A DNA stretch of 64,000 nt from Devosia sp. FJ2-5-3 (GCF_029201545.1 NZ_CP104007.1:2824501-2888500); one strand, 5' to 3'. Numbered from the stretch's first letter, positions 41,623-50,504 are shown. Notes: a model not told the origin generated them from the sequence alone. Numbers and translations are program-made.

Positions 41623-42837
41623 TCAGGCGGTCAACGGCACCACATTGCCCTGACCACCGTTCGAGCCGAGCAGCTTCTTGATGTTGCGCGCGGCCTGGCG
41701 AATACGCTGCTCGTTCTCGACGAAAGCGAGGCGGATATACTGATCGCCATATTCACCGAAGCCAACGCCCGGGGCGACGGCCACGCCGGTTTCCTGAACC
41801 AGGAGCTTGGCGAATTCGAGCGAGCCCAGATGCGCATATTGCGGCGGGATCGGGGCCCAGGCGAACATGGTGGCCTTGGGAACCGGGATTTCCCAACCGG
41901 CCCGGCCAAAGCTTTCCACCATTACGTCGCGGCGGTGCTTGTAGACCTTGCGAACTTCTTCAATCACCTCGTCCGAGCCATTGAGCGCTGCAACAGCGGC
42001 AACCTGGATCGGCGTGAAGGCGCCATAATCGAGATAGGATTTGACGCGGGCCAGCGCGGCAATCAGGCGCTCATTGCCGACGGCAAAGCCGACGCGCCAG
42101 CCGGGCATGGAATAGGTCTTGGACATGGAGGTGAATTCGACCGAGATGTCGATGGCGCCCGGCACCTGCAGGATCGAGGGCGGCGGGTTCTTCTCGTCGA
42201 AATAGATCTCGGAATAGGCGAGGTCCGAGAGGATCAGGATGTCGTTGGCCCGGCAGTACTTGACCACCTCGGTGTAGAAATCGAGGTCGGCCGTGTAGGC
42301 GGTCGGGTTGGCCGGGTAGTTGAGCACCAGCGCGATGGGTTTTGGAATCGAGTGGCGCACGCCGCGATCCAGCGCGCGCATGAAATCCTCGCCCGGTTCG
42401 GCCGGCATGGAGCGGACGACGCCGCCCGACATGATGAAGCCGAAGGAGTGGATCGGATAGGTCGGGTTGGGCACCAGCACCACGTCGCCCGGCGCGGTAA
42501 TGGCCGACGCCATATTGGCGAAGCCTTCCTTGGAGCCGAGGGTCGCCACGACCTGGGTGTCCGGATTGAGCTTCACGCCGAACCGGCGGCCGTAATAGCT
42601 GGCCTGTGCCTTGCGGAGCCCGGGAATGCCGCGGGAGGTCGAATAGCGGTGCGTCCGCGAATCCTTGACCGTCTCCTGGAGCTTTTCGACGATGTGATCG
42701 GGCGTGGGCATGTCGGGATTGCCCATGCCCAGATCGATGATATCGACGCCATTGGCGCGCGCCTTGGCCTTGATCGGGTCGATATGGGCAAAGACATAGG
42801 GCGGGAGGCGACGGATACGGTGGAAAACTTCGCTCAT
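41623..42837 (-). CDS. Class I PLP aminotransferase (AlaC / LL-diaminopimelate aminotransferase-like)
   Basis: A 404-residue fold-type I enzyme. IDLGMGNPDMPTPDHIVEKL starts the domain; VLNYPANPTAYTADLDFY and ILSDLAYSEIYFDE hold the pyridoxal contacts; SMSKTYSMPGWRVGFAVGN carries the catalytic lysine; and QYIRLAFVENEQRIRQAARN has the substrate-binding Arg. The sequence matches proteins annotated as LL-diaminopimelate or alanine aminotransferases in alphaproteobacteria. GAGGAATC precedes the ATG at 42837; an upstream extension is not supported. The neighbouring homoserine dehydrogenase suggests aspartate-family metabolism. Confidence 0.88.
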   Translation of the reverse strand: MSEVFHRIRRLPPYVFAHIDPIKAKARANGVDIIDLGMGNPDMPTPDHIVEKLQETVKDSRTHRYSTSRGIPGLRKAQASYYGRRFGVKLNPDTQVVATLGSKEGFANMASAITAPGDVVLVPNPTYPIHSFGFIMSGGVVRSMPAEPGEDFMRALDRGVRHSIPKPIALVLNYPANPTAYTADLDFYTEVVKYCRANDILILSDLAYSEIYFDEKNPPPSILQVPGAIDISVEFTSMSKTYSMPGWRVGFAVGNERLIAALARVKSYLDYGAFTPIQVAAVAALNGSDEVIEEVRKVYKHRRDVMVESFGRAGWEIPVPKATMFAWAPIPPQYAHLGSLEFAKLLVQETGVAVAPGVGFGEYGDQYIRLAFVENEQRIRQAARNIKKLLGSNGGQGNVVPLTA

Positions 42838-43256
42838 GTGATTCCTCGGCGGGCCACTCAAAGACCCTGATCTTGCCGCGACGCGCTGTGAGCGCCACAC
42901 CTCGATTATGGGAGGCATGATTATCGCGGAATTATGGTTGTCGGCGGGCAAAAACGCCCGGCCCTGTGGGGTTTGCGCTGTATTCGGCTCTTCCCGGCCA
43001 TATGAATGGCCATGCGGGAAGAGCTAGCGGGCGCTTGCCGCATTGGCGGCCGCGGCAACCGCCATCACCTTGCCGGCGAGCTCAGCTCCAACCTTTGCAA
43101 CAGTGAACGGAGACAGCATGTCTCTTGCCCTTCGGAAGTCGTTTTTGTAAGGAATGCAACCATCGACAGACCGTTCTTAAATCGTCCTCCGGGTCTTGTA
43201 AATGGGCCGAAGGGTGCCGACCTTCGGAGCCGAACGGCGTATGGTGAGGTTCGAAC
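42838..43256. other. Intergenic region upstream of the glycosyltransferase
   Basis: A gap of about 420 bases between divergent genes. The right half has a ten-codon ORF with ribosome site (43118-43150, product MSLALRKSFL) and a stem-loop CCGAAGG/CCTTCGG (43207-43213 / 43221-43227) just before the glycosyltransferase start. An 84-codon reading at 43006-43260 has no ribosome site and overlaps the next start, so it is not called. Confidence 0.5.
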
Positions 43257-44582
43257 TTGAAGCGCATTGCCCTGGTGACGATCGGCACGCAAGGCGACGT
43301 TCAACCCTATCTCGCCCTTGCCATAGCGCTGCAGGAGCGCGGTTACGGGGTGGCGCTTGGCGCGACCGAGGAATTTGAGGACCTGGTGACGGGCTACGGG
43401 CTGGAGTTCCACTCGCTCGGGCCGTCCATCCAGTCCTTTCTCAAGGAATCCCGTTTCGAAAGTGCGATGAGCACCTCCATGCTCATCAACGGCCCTGCCC
43501 TGTTGAGACAGGGCCAGCAGATCGTCGATACGGCGGCGCGCTCGGCCTGGCGCATGTGCCAGGGCGCCGACGCCATCATCGTCAACATGAATACGAGCTT
43601 CGGCATCGACATCGCCGAGGCGCTCAAGATCCCGGCGATCATGACGGCGCTGCAGCCGCTCAATTCGACCAGCGAGTTTCCGCTGTCGATGTATTATGTC
43701 GCCGACGACCTCGGCCCGACGCTCAACAAGCTCTCCTACACCGCCGCGACCATGCAGCAGGCCTATTGGAACCTGCCGCGCAATCGGCTGCGCCGCGAGC
43801 TGATGGGGCTCGATGCGCGCAATATGGGCGGCGTGTTCACCAATACCGACGGCTCGGCGCTGACGACGCTGTACGCGTATTCCACGGCCGTCAGCCCCCG
43901 CCCGCGCGACTGGCCCAAGACCGCGCTCGTCACCGGATACTGGAACCTTCGCGATCGCAGTGGCTGGGAGCCGACGCCCGAATTCGAAGCGTTTCTCTCC
44001 GCTGGCGAAGCGCCGGTTTATATCGGCTTTGGCTCCATGCCGTTCGGCGCTGAGCGCAATACGCGCATCCTCAAGGAAGCCATGGCGCTGTGGGGCGGCC
44101 GTGCCGTCGTGGCGCGCGGCTGGGGCGGCATCGATCCGCGCGATTTGCCGGACACCATCTTTTCCATCGAAAAGGCCCCGCATGACCGGCTGTTCCGTTA
44201 TGTCAGCGCGGTCGTCCATCATGGCGGCGCCGGCACCACATCGGCCGGCCTCCACCTTGGTAGACCCACTTTTGTCGTCCCGCAGGCGATGGACCAGCCC
44301 TATTGGGGACGGCGCGTCTATGAACTGGGTTGCGGCCCCAAGCCTATCCGCCTGCGCAAGCTGACGGCCGAGACGCTCGCGCAGTCGCTTGCCGATCTCT
44401 CCAGCAATGAAAGCTATCGGCGTAATGCGGCCGAGCTCGCCGAGAAGCTGCGCAGCGAGGATGGCGTCGACCGTGCGATCAAGGTGATCGAGCGCGTCAT
44501 GGCCAATTTCGTGCCGCGCGCCGCCAAGGTCGAGCGCAAGAAGACCAAGGCCAAGAAGCTCTCGCTCAAAAAAGCAGTCTAG
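43257..44582 (+). CDS. GT1-family glycosyltransferase (UDP-glycosyltransferase-like)
   Basis: A 441-residue GT-B enzyme. It begins IALVTIGTQGDVQPYLALAI, the typical N-terminus of sterol/macrolide-type GT1 enzymes. The donor-binding C-terminal half has VYIGFGSMPFGAERNTRILK, APHDRLFRYVSAVVHHGGAG (the HHGGAGTT phosphate motif) and VVPQAMDQPYWGRRVYELG (the Q-x-x-DQ sugar-contact motif). It transfers a sugar to a lipid or small acceptor. Start is TTG, with GAGG eight bases upstream. The C-terminus is a Lys-rich tail (ERKKTKAKKLSLKK). The acceptor is unknown. Confidence 0.88.
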   Translation: MKRIALVTIGTQGDVQPYLALAIALQERGYGVALGATEEFEDLVTGYGLEFHSLGPSIQSFLKESRFESAMSTSMLINGPALLRQGQQIVDTAARSAWRMCQGADAIIVNMNTSFGIDIAEALKIPAIMTALQPLNSTSEFPLSMYYVADDLGPTLNKLSYTAATMQQAYWNLPRNRLRRELMGLDARNMGGVFTNTDGSALTTLYAYSTAVSPRPRDWPKTALVTGYWNLRDRSGWEPTPEFEAFLSAGEAPVYIGFGSMPFGAERNTRILKEAMALWGGRAVVARGWGGIDPRDLPDTIFSIEKAPHDRLFRYVSAVVHHGGAGTTSAGLHLGRPTFVVPQAMDQPYWGRRVYELGCGPKPIRLRKLTAETLAQSLADLSSNESYRRNAAELAEKLRSEDGVDRAIKVIERVMANFVPRAAKVERKKTKAKKLSLKKAV

Positions 44583-44601
44583 GGCGACCCGAGGGTCGCC
44601 C
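44582..44601. terminator. Stem-loop between convergent genes
   Basis: GGGCGACCC and GGGTCGCCC pair perfectly around GA, immediately after the glycosyltransferase stop and eight bases before the SdpI-like stop. A U-run is lacking, so it may simply block readthrough or protect mRNA ends. Confidence 0.5.
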
Positions 44602-44608
44602 GCCTCGG

Positions 44609-45259
44609 CTACACCCTGCCCTGCCGCGACAGCCTGTAACTGAACAGGACGCCCGCCAGCAGCGGGCCGACGATACCGAGTGCCGTGATCGCGAAGAGCC
44701 AGGCCTTGTCGCCGATAAGCAAGGCCGCCAGCGCCATGGCAAACCCGCCGACCATCATCAATATGCCCGAAAGGCGATTGGTCGCCTGCCAGTTGGCGGG
44801 GTCATCGAGTGTCCAAGGCAGGCGCATGCCGGCAAAAGCGTTCGGCTGCGATTTGGGCAGGATATTGCCCAGGACGATCAGCAGCACCCCAAGGGCGAAG
44901 ACAACCAGCCGGACCATGTCGAGCGCAAAGCCCAGGGTAATGGCGATGGCGCCGGCCTGGAGCGCCGCCATGAGCAGGGCAAGGCCGGCAAAGGCCGTGC
45001 GTAGCGACGGTGCCGCGCGTTCACCGTGTAAGCCGCGTTGCAGGACGATCTGGAACGCTACCCCGATGAACAGGATCACAGCGACCGGAACCAGCAGCGC
45101 CCAGTTGCGCGCCATGTGGAAATCGGCCGCGCCGTCAGGCCCCCAATGGACCGGCATCTGGGCATCGGCGGGCAAGATGGCATAGCCGACAATGGTGATG
45201 GCTGCCAAAAGCGACAAGCTCGCAAGAGCGGAGAGATTGAGAAGTCTTGGTGTCTTCAT
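44609..45259 (-). CDS. SdpI-family membrane protein (DUF1648 plus SdpI domain), copy 1
   Basis: A 216-residue protein with about six hydrophobic helices. The N-terminal DUF1648 part has MPVHWGPDGAADFHMARN after the first helix. The C-terminal SdpI part has NAFAGMRLPWTLDDPANW and QATNRLSGILMMVGG. In Bacillus, SdpI gives immunity to the SdpC toxin and captures the SdpR repressor at the membrane. Here the gene overlaps an ArsR-type repressor gene by four bases, the same pairing. No toxin gene is adjacent, so a broader sensing or envelope-defence role is likely. Confidence 0.83.
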   Translation of the reverse strand: MKTPRLLNLSALASLSLLAAITIVGYAILPADAQMPVHWGPDGAADFHMARNWALLVPVAVILFIGVAFQIVLQRGLHGERAAPSLRTAFAGLALLMAALQAGAIAITLGFALDMVRLVVFALGVLLIVLGNILPKSQPNAFAGMRLPWTLDDPANWQATNRLSGILMMVGGFAMALAALLIGDKAWLFAITALGIVGPLLAGVLFSYRLSRQGRV

Positions 45260-45534
45260 TTTTCTTCCCTGAGCGAGAGCACATCGGCCAGGGCCTGTTC
45301 CAGCACTGACGTGTTGAGATGATAGATCAGGCTCGTGCCCTGCCGCTCAACGGTTACCAGGCCGGCCTCCTTGAGCTTGCCGAAATGGACCGAGAGCGTT
45401 GGCCGACTGATGTCGAAATGATCGGCGAGCGCTCCGGCGCTTTTGGGGCCGCCCTTGAGCAGGGCCAGCACCTTGCGCCGCACCGGATGCGACAGAGCTT
45501 CGAAAACCGCGTTGATACTCAAGGGCAGCCTCAT
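45256..45534 (-). CDS. SdpR-like ArsR-family autorepressor
   Basis: A 92-residue winged-helix repressor. AVFEALSHPVRRKVLALLKG is the family opening, GALADHFDISRPTLSVHFGK is the recognition helix and LVTVERQGTSLIYHLN the wing. There is no metal-binding cysteine. Its stop overlaps the SdpI-like start (ATGA). Two palindromes just upstream are the likely operators. In the Bacillus system SdpR is sequestered by SdpI upon toxin binding; the same control is inferred here. Confidence 0.88.
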   Translation of the reverse strand: MRLPLSINAVFEALSHPVRRKVLALLKGGPKSAGALADHFDISRPTLSVHFGKLKEAGLVTVERQGTSLIYHLNTSVLEQALADVLSLREEK

Positions 45535-45544
45535 TTCGATATTT

Positions 45545-45572
45545 CGCTACTTAGCGTTTTCGCTAATTAGCG
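45545..45572. promoter_or_regulatory. Tandem palindromic operators of the SdpR-like repressor
   Basis: CGCTACTTAGCG (45545-45556) and CGCTAATTAGCG (45561-45572) are near-identical 12-bp palindromes 16 bp apart. Each is preceded by TTT, giving TTTCGCTANTTAGCG twice. They lie 11-38 bases upstream of the repressor start, so an ArsR dimer bound here would block the promoter. Confidence 0.65.
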
Positions 45573-45592
45573 TCAAGACGAAACATGAAGAC

Positions 45593-45620
45593 AAAAAAGG
45601 GGGAGGCTTTCGCCTCCCCC
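45593..45620 (-). terminator. Intrinsic terminator of the DAACS symporter gene
   Basis: GGGGGAGGC (45599-45607) pairs with GCCTCCCCC (45612-45620) around TTTC. In the minus-strand RNA the stem is followed by six U residues. It lies about 20 bases past the symporter stop. Confidence 0.92.
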
Positions 45621-45639
45621 AGTACGGAGATGGAGAGTT

Positions 45640-47016
45640 TTACTCGGCCGGTACGGCGTTGGGTTCGATATCCAGCGCCTCGATGCTCTCGCCGCGATCG
45701 TAGGTGGCCTGATCGAGGATGCCTTCGCGCTTGGCGACGATGGTCGGCACGAGGGCTTGGCCAGCGACGTTGACGGCGGTGCGGCCCATGTCGAGGATCG
45801 GGTCGACGGCGAGCAGCAGGCCGACGCCTTCAAGCGGCAATCCGAGGGTCGAGAGCGTCAGGGTCAGCATGACGGTGGCACCGGTCAGGCCAGCCGTGGC
45901 GGCCGAACCGATCACCGCGACGAAGGCGATCAGCAGATAGTGCTCGATGCCGAGGCTGATGCCGAAGAACTGGGCGACGAAGATGGCCGAGATTGCCGGA
46001 TAGATCGAGGCGCAACCATCCATCTTGGTGGTGGCCCCGAGCGGCACGGCAAAGGACGCATATTCACGCGGTACGCCGAGGTTCTTTTCCGTGATGCGCT
46101 CGGTGACCGGCAGGGTGCCGATCGAGGAGCGGGACACGAAGGCAAGCTGGATGGCGGGCCAGGCGCTCTGGAAATAGCGGATGGGATTGAGGCCATTGGC
46201 CTGCAGCAGCACCGGATAGACCACGAAGAGCACGAGGGCGAGGCCGATATAGATGGCGGCAGAATACCAGCCGAGCTGCGCCAGCGCGTCCCAGCCATAG
46301 ACGGCCACGGCATTGCCCAGGAGGCCGATCGTGCCGATTGGCGTCAGGCGAATGACCCACCACAGGACCTTGTGGACGATCTTGAGGAAGGAGCGGTTGA
46401 AGGCCAGGAACGGATCGGCTGCCGGGCCGACGCGCAGAGCGGCGATACCGACAACGATGGAGATCACGAGGATCTGCAGCACGTTGAAGTTGAGGCTGGT
46501 GGTTGCGCCGCTATCGGTGACGCGGGTCGAAGCCTGCAGGCCAAAGATGTTGGACGGGATCAGTCCCTTGAGGAAATCGAGCCAGGAACCAGTCGAGGAC
46601 GGCGCGCGGGCCGCGGCTTCGGTCACGGCCGTATTGAGGCCAGGCTGGATGATGAGCCCAAGCGCAATGCCGATGGCCACGGCGATCAGCGCGGTAATGG
46701 CGAACCAGAGCAGGGTCTGCCAGACCAGCTTGGCTGCATTGTTGAGTTCGCGCAGATTGGCGATGGAAGCGACGATGGCGGTAAAGACCAGCACCGGCAC
46801 CAGGGCGCGGAGCAGGGACACGAAGGACGAGCCGATCGTGGACAGCGTCTGGGCCAGCCAATTGGCGTTGCCCGCCGCGTCGGGACCCATATTGCGGGCG
46901 ATGAAACCGAGGATCAGGCCGACCACCATGGCCACGAGGACCTGGAAGCCGAAACTGGCATAGAACGGCTTGGGGGCACGAGGCGCGCGAGCCGCTGAAA
47001 GGGTGGTGGGAGACAT
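45640..47016 (-). CDS. Dicarboxylate/amino acid:cation symporter (DAACS family)
   Basis: A 458-residue transporter with about eight helices and two re-entrant hairpins. Landmarks are ALVPVLVFTAIVASIANLRE, the serine-rich hairpin AFVSRSSIGTLPVTERI, the TM7 motif GATTKMDGCASIYPAISAIF (in place of the common N-M-D-G) and AVDPILDMGRTAVNVAGQAL. It imports C4-dicarboxylates or an amino acid with sodium or protons. AAGGTC seven bases before the ATG at 47016 supports the start. The specific substrate is unresolved; cystine or serine carriers of the family are also candidates. Confidence 0.9.
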   Translation of the reverse strand: MSPTTLSAARAPRAPKPFYASFGFQVLVAMVVGLILGFIARNMGPDAAGNANWLAQTLSTIGSSFVSLLRALVPVLVFTAIVASIANLRELNNAAKLVWQTLLWFAITALIAVAIGIALGLIIQPGLNTAVTEAAARAPSSTGSWLDFLKGLIPSNIFGLQASTRVTDSGATTSLNFNVLQILVISIVVGIAALRVGPAADPFLAFNRSFLKIVHKVLWWVIRLTPIGTIGLLGNAVAVYGWDALAQLGWYSAAIYIGLALVLFVVYPVLLQANGLNPIRYFQSAWPAIQLAFVSRSSIGTLPVTERITEKNLGVPREYASFAVPLGATTKMDGCASIYPAISAIFVAQFFGISLGIEHYLLIAFVAVIGSAATAGLTGATVMLTLTLSTLGLPLEGVGLLLAVDPILDMGRTAVNVAGQALVPTIVAKREGILDQATYDRGESIEALDIEPNAVPAE

Positions 47017-47183
47017 GAAGTGACCTTCTAGCTGACAGGCCAAGCATGAAAATTAGGCAGCTTGCCCGCGAATTGGCCAAAACATATCCCTGCACCGGAC
47101 CGAAAGCAGCGCATGGCGTTCCATTTGCGCCCCGCGTAGAAGAAATTTCTAATGCCGGTTCGATGCTTTGCAGATCGAAAATG

Positions 47184-47822
47184 TCAAAGCGGCCGGCTCA
47201 GCAGACTCACAAGGCCGGCAAGCACTGGCAAGACGAGAAGGCTCAGCCCGTAGGCCAGCAGCAAGACGCCCAGCCCCGGGTCGATCCATGCGAGGACGGC
47301 CAGGCCCGCCCCGGCGAGAAAAGTCGCGGCCCCGGTCAGGCGGTGCACCACCAGCCAGGCGCGGTCCGATGGGATCGGCCAGGGCATGCGCAAGCCCCCA
47401 TAGGAGTTCCGTTCCGCCCCATAGAGGACGATGCCGAGCAGCATCAGCACGAAGCCGAGGCCAAAGCCGGCGAAGCGGATGAGATCGAGGTCGGAGCCGA
47501 TGCCGGAAAAGAGCAGCCCCAACTGGCAAAAGGCAGGCACGGCGAGCAGCAATGTCAGGGCGGGGTCGAAAATATGGCGCGTCTTGGCCAGGTGGTTCTT
47601 GGTGAGCACGCGGCCCAGGACAAAGAATGCCACGAGCAGCCCGATTTCGAGGAGGGGCGCCACAGCCAGCGCCATATCGCGCGGCCACAACCAGTCAGCC
47701 ACGCTGCCCCGCCAATGGGCGACAAAGGCAAATCCTTCGGGAACCCGCAAAAGCGCGACTGCAGTAATCGCCAGGGTGACGGAGAAGATCAGCAGGTGGA
47801 AGCGGGTAACGAGGCTGGGCAT
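47184..47822 (-). CDS. SdpI-family membrane protein, copy 2
   Basis: A 212-residue membrane protein with about six helices and the SdpI signature YGGLRMPWPIPSDRAWLVVH followed by RLTGAATFLAGAG. This aligns with GMRLPWTLDDPANW...NRLSG of the copy at 44609. The N-terminal DUF1648 motif (PVHW) is poorly kept. No repressor gene is adjacent. The two copies are about 2 kb apart on the same strand and quite diverged, so they are old paralogues. Confidence 0.75.
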   Translation of the reverse strand: MPSLVTRFHLLIFSVTLAITAVALLRVPEGFAFVAHWRGSVADWLWPRDMALAVAPLLEIGLLVAFFVLGRVLTKNHLAKTRHIFDPALTLLLAVPAFCQLGLLFSGIGSDLDLIRFAGFGLGFVLMLLGIVLYGAERNSYGGLRMPWPIPSDRAWLVVHRLTGAATFLAGAGLAVLAWIDPGLGVLLLAYGLSLLVLPVLAGLVSLLSRPL

Positions 47823-47961
47823 GGCGAGGCTCTATTGATCGTCCCCATATGGAGAGCGAGGCGGCGTTTGACCAGCCTCGATCCACTGGGGATCACCAGC
47901 TTCCCTCCCCCGGGAGAGCAGGCTGCACCCGAACACCGGGAGCGCGGATGCCAGACAAGAC

Positions 47962-47987
47962 AAAGGGGCCAGTTTCCCGGCCCCTTT
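47962..47987 (-). terminator. Terminator of rplM-rpsI
   Basis: AAAGGGGCC (47962-47970) pairs with GGCCCCTTT (47979-47987) around an eight-base loop, and the minus-strand RNA continues GUCUUG. It lies about 25 bases past the rpsI stop. Confidence 0.75.
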
Positions 47988-48010
47988 GCAAAAGACAAAA
48001 TTCGAAAAGC

Positions 48011-48493
48011 TTAGCGCTTCGAGAACTGGAACGAACGACGGGCCTTGGCCTTGCCGTACTTCTTGCGTTCGACAACGCGGCTGTCGCGGGTCAGGAAGCC
48101 GCCCTTCTTCAGAACCGGACGCAGGGTCGGCTCGAAGTAGGTCAGTGCCTTGGAGATGCCGTGACGGACAGCACCGGCCTGGCCGCTGAGACCACCACCG
48201 GCGACGGTGACGTTGACGTCGTACTGGTCGAGACGCTCGGAAGCGACGATCGGCTGCTTGACGATCAGCTGCAGAACCGGACGTGCGAAGTACTTGGCAA
48301 ATTCACGGCCGTTGATCGTGACCTTGCCCTTGCCGGGCTTGATCCAGACGCGAGCGACGGCGTTCTTGCGCTTGCCGGTGGCATAGGCGCGGCCGAGGCT
48401 GTCGAGCTTCTGTTCGTGAACGGGTGCAGCGTTGACGGCGGGAGCGCCGGCAGCAGTGCCGAGATCTTCGAGAGAGTTGATGGTTTCGGCCAT
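48011..48493 (-). CDS. rpsI: 30S ribosomal protein S9
   Basis: A 160-residue S9 with a 30-residue alphaproteobacterial N-terminal extension. The core reads [56 protein letters not shown] and ends [17 protein letters not shown], with the basic tail that reaches the P site. The ATG lies one base past the rplM stop, with GGTGAAG as ribosome site. Confidence 0.98.
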   Translation of the reverse strand: MAETINSLEDLGTAAGAPAVNAAPVHEQKLDSLGRAYATGKRKNAVARVWIKPGKGKVTINGREFAKYFARPVLQLIVKQPIVASERLDQYDVNVTVAGGGLSGQAGAVRHGISKALTYFEPTLRPVLKKGGFLTRDSRVVERKKYGKAKARRSFQFSKR

Positions 48494-48494
48494 G

Positions 48495-48959
48495 TTACTT
48501 CACCCGGGCGTTCTTGGGGTTCATCGCGCCGACGTCGAGAGCGGTCGGGTTCTGTGCGACATGGGGGTGCTCGGAACCGGCATAGACGCGCAGGTTCTTG
48601 AGCTGGGCGCGCGTCAGCGGGCCACCGGGCATCATGCGGCGCACGGCGTTTTCCAGCACGCGGTTCGGGAAACGACCCTCGAGCAGTTCGCGCGCGGTAC
48701 GATCCTTGATGCCGCCGGGGTAACCGGTGTGCCAGTAGAAGCGGTGCTGGTCGAGCTTGCGACCGGTCAGCTTCACCTTGTCGGCATTGATGACGATGAT
48801 ATTGTCACCCATGTCCATGTGAGGCGTAAAAGTCGCCTTGTGCTTGCCGCGCAGACGCGAAGCAATGATCGAAGCAAGACGACCCACGACCAGCCCTTCG
48901 GCGTCGATGAGGATCCACTGCTTTTCGATCTCGCTCGGTTTTGCCGAGTAAGTGCTCAT
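48495..48959 (-). CDS. rplM: 50S ribosomal protein L13
   Basis: A 154-residue L13 starting [20 protein letters not shown] and carrying [40 protein letters not shown] and [20 protein letters not shown]. It is an early-assembly protein of the large subunit. It is the first gene of the rplM-rpsI operon, with a clear promoter upstream. Confidence 0.98.
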   Translation of the reverse strand: MSTYSAKPSEIEKQWILIDAEGLVVGRLASIIASRLRGKHKATFTPHMDMGDNIIVINADKVKLTGRKLDQHRFYWHTGYPGGIKDRTARELLEGRFPNRVLENAVRRMMPGGPLTRAQLKNLRVYAGSEHPHVAQNPTALDVGAMNPKNARVK

Positions 48960-49018
48960 AATCGAAATCCCTAAGATTCAGGCAGCCGATCCACAGGGAA
49001 CCGACCAGTTCGGGGGGG

Positions 49019-49047
49019 TCTTTAGGGGGGATTCGACATGCCGTCAA
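49019..49047 (-). promoter_or_regulatory. Promoter of rplM-rpsI
   Basis: On the minus strand, TTGACG (49042-49047) and TAAAGA (49019-49024) are separated by 17 bases, a good sigma-70-type promoter. It lies about 60 bases upstream of the rplM start. Confidence 0.7.
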
Positions 49048-49093
49048 CCCCACCTAAAAAGTCGTTTGAAAACAGGTACTTACAGATGCGGTA

Positions 49094-50173
49094 TTATCTT
49101 ACCGCACCCAGCGCATGGGTTTTCGTCATATCGGCGAGATAGGCCGCGACGGTGGAGGCCAGGATGAAGGCCAGTCCCTGGTGGGCGACCGCCAGATCGA
49201 TATTGATCATCGAGAGCAGCGTCGCGATGCCAAGGGCCACCTGGGCCACGACCAGCACCATGATGACCACCAGCCAGCGATGCACGCCCGAGAGGCCATT
49301 GCCGCGCGCCTGCACGAAGACCATCACAGCCGCCACGATGGTGATAAGATAGGCCAGCATGCGGTGGTTGAACTGGACAGTGAGGCCATGTTCGAAATGG
49401 CTGAGCCAGGCCGGATCGAAGGCATAAAGCCCATCGGGGATGAACTTGCCTTCCATCAGCGGCCAGGTATTGAACCCCATGCCTGCCTTGATGCCGGCCA
49501 CGAAACCGCCGGCCGCGATCTGGATCACCAGCATGCCGAGCAGAATTGCGGCGGCCCATTTATTGGCCGATGTGACGACATTCTCCACCGGCTCGGGCCG
49601 CATGCGCCGCGCCACCCAGACCAAAGCCAGGAGCAATATCAAGGCCGCCGTCAGATGGGTGGCCAATCTATATTGCGAGACCGAGGTCAGCTCGCTGAGG
49701 CCGGAGGAAACCATCCACCAGCCCAGAAAGCCCTGGAACCCGCCCAGAATGAAGAGCGCGGCCAGGGGCATGGTCATGTCACGCGTCAGGCGACGCTGGA
49801 ACAGGAAGACCAGGAACGGGATGGCGAAGGCGAAGCCGATGATCCGGCCGAGGAACCGATGGCCCCACTCCCACCAGAAGATGCCCTTGAAATCCTCGAG
49901 GGTCATCCAGTGATTGTAGACCTCATATTGCGGGATCAGCTTGTAGCCTTCGAATTCGGCGAGCCAATCCGCTTCGGTCAGCGGTGGAATGATCCCGGAT
50001 ATGGGTTTCCAGGTGGTGATCGACAGGCCCGACCCCGTGAGGCGGGTCATGCCGCCCACCATCACCATGAGAAGAACCATTGCGGCGACAATATAAAGCC
50101 ATATCCGCACAGGGCGGAGGCGGTCACCGACAATACTCACTTTGCCGGGTGCGGCATCATGCAAGGCAGTCAC
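49094..50173 (-). CDS. ctaA: Haem A synthase (COX15/CtaA family)
   Basis: A 359-residue membrane protein with about eight helices. Landmarks are MVMVGGMTRLTGSGLSITTW, FWWEWGHRFLGRIIGFAFAI (His ligand in helix 2), SQYRLATHLTAALILLLAL, the C-terminal FEHGLTVQFNHRMLAYLITI and NIDLAVAHQGLAFILAS. It oxidises the haem O methyl group to haem A for aa3-type oxidases. The GTG at 50173 is selected because longer readings run into the divergent DUF2842 gene and are unlike the family. Confidence 0.93.
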   Translation of the reverse strand: MTALHDAAPGKVSIVGDRLRPVRIWLYIVAAMVLLMVMVGGMTRLTGSGLSITTWKPISGIIPPLTEADWLAEFEGYKLIPQYEVYNHWMTLEDFKGIFWWEWGHRFLGRIIGFAFAIPFLVFLFQRRLTRDMTMPLAALFILGGFQGFLGWWMVSSGLSELTSVSQYRLATHLTAALILLLALVWVARRMRPEPVENVVTSANKWAAAILLGMLVIQIAAGGFVAGIKAGMGFNTWPLMEGKFIPDGLYAFDPAWLSHFEHGLTVQFNHRMLAYLITIVAAVMVFVQARGNGLSGVHRWLVVIMVLVVAQVALGIATLLSMINIDLAVAHQGLAFILASTVAAYLADMTKTHALGAVR

Positions 50174-50252
50174 AGCGATCTTTCTGGTATCGAAGAAACT
50201 GGCGCAGTGGTAATGCCGGGGCGATATTCCCGCAACAGTCCAGATGCCGCAC

Positions 50253-50474
50253 ATGACCCAGCGTAATCGCAAATTGATCGGTGCATTCCTGGTGGTCGGC
50301 TCGATCGCGGCATGGTCGGTGCTGGCCACGTCGATCTATCTTGCCCTGCCCGAAGGCCTCCCCGGGCTCGTGCTGATCATCTATTTCATCATCGCCGGCA
50401 TGGGTTGGCTGTTTCCGGCCATGGCCCTCGTGCGATGGATGGCGCGGCCCGACGACACCGCGCGAATTGACTGA
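50253..50474 (+). CDS. DUF2842 small membrane protein
   Basis: A 73-residue protein with two hydrophobic helices: RKLIGAFLVVGSIAAWSVLA and LVLIIYFIIAGMGWLFPAMA, ending LVRWMARPD. This matches the alphaproteobacterial DUF2842 family, which I recall next to ctaA. The second ATG (50253) is preferred because it gives the usual MTQRxRKLIG start. It is divergent from ctaA. Function unknown; a link to oxidase assembly is conjecture from position. Confidence 0.8.
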   Translation: MTQRNRKLIGAFLVVGSIAAWSVLATSIYLALPEGLPGLVLIIYFIIAGMGWLFPAMALVRWMARPDDTARID

Positions 50475-50504
50475 ATTGGCGGGAGTGGCCCCAGGGCACG
50501 CGCC

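Noticed and set aside
43006..43260. An 84-codon ORF upstream of the glycosyltransferase
   Set aside because: No ribosome site, no family resemblance, and it overlaps the TTG start of the next gene in another frame.
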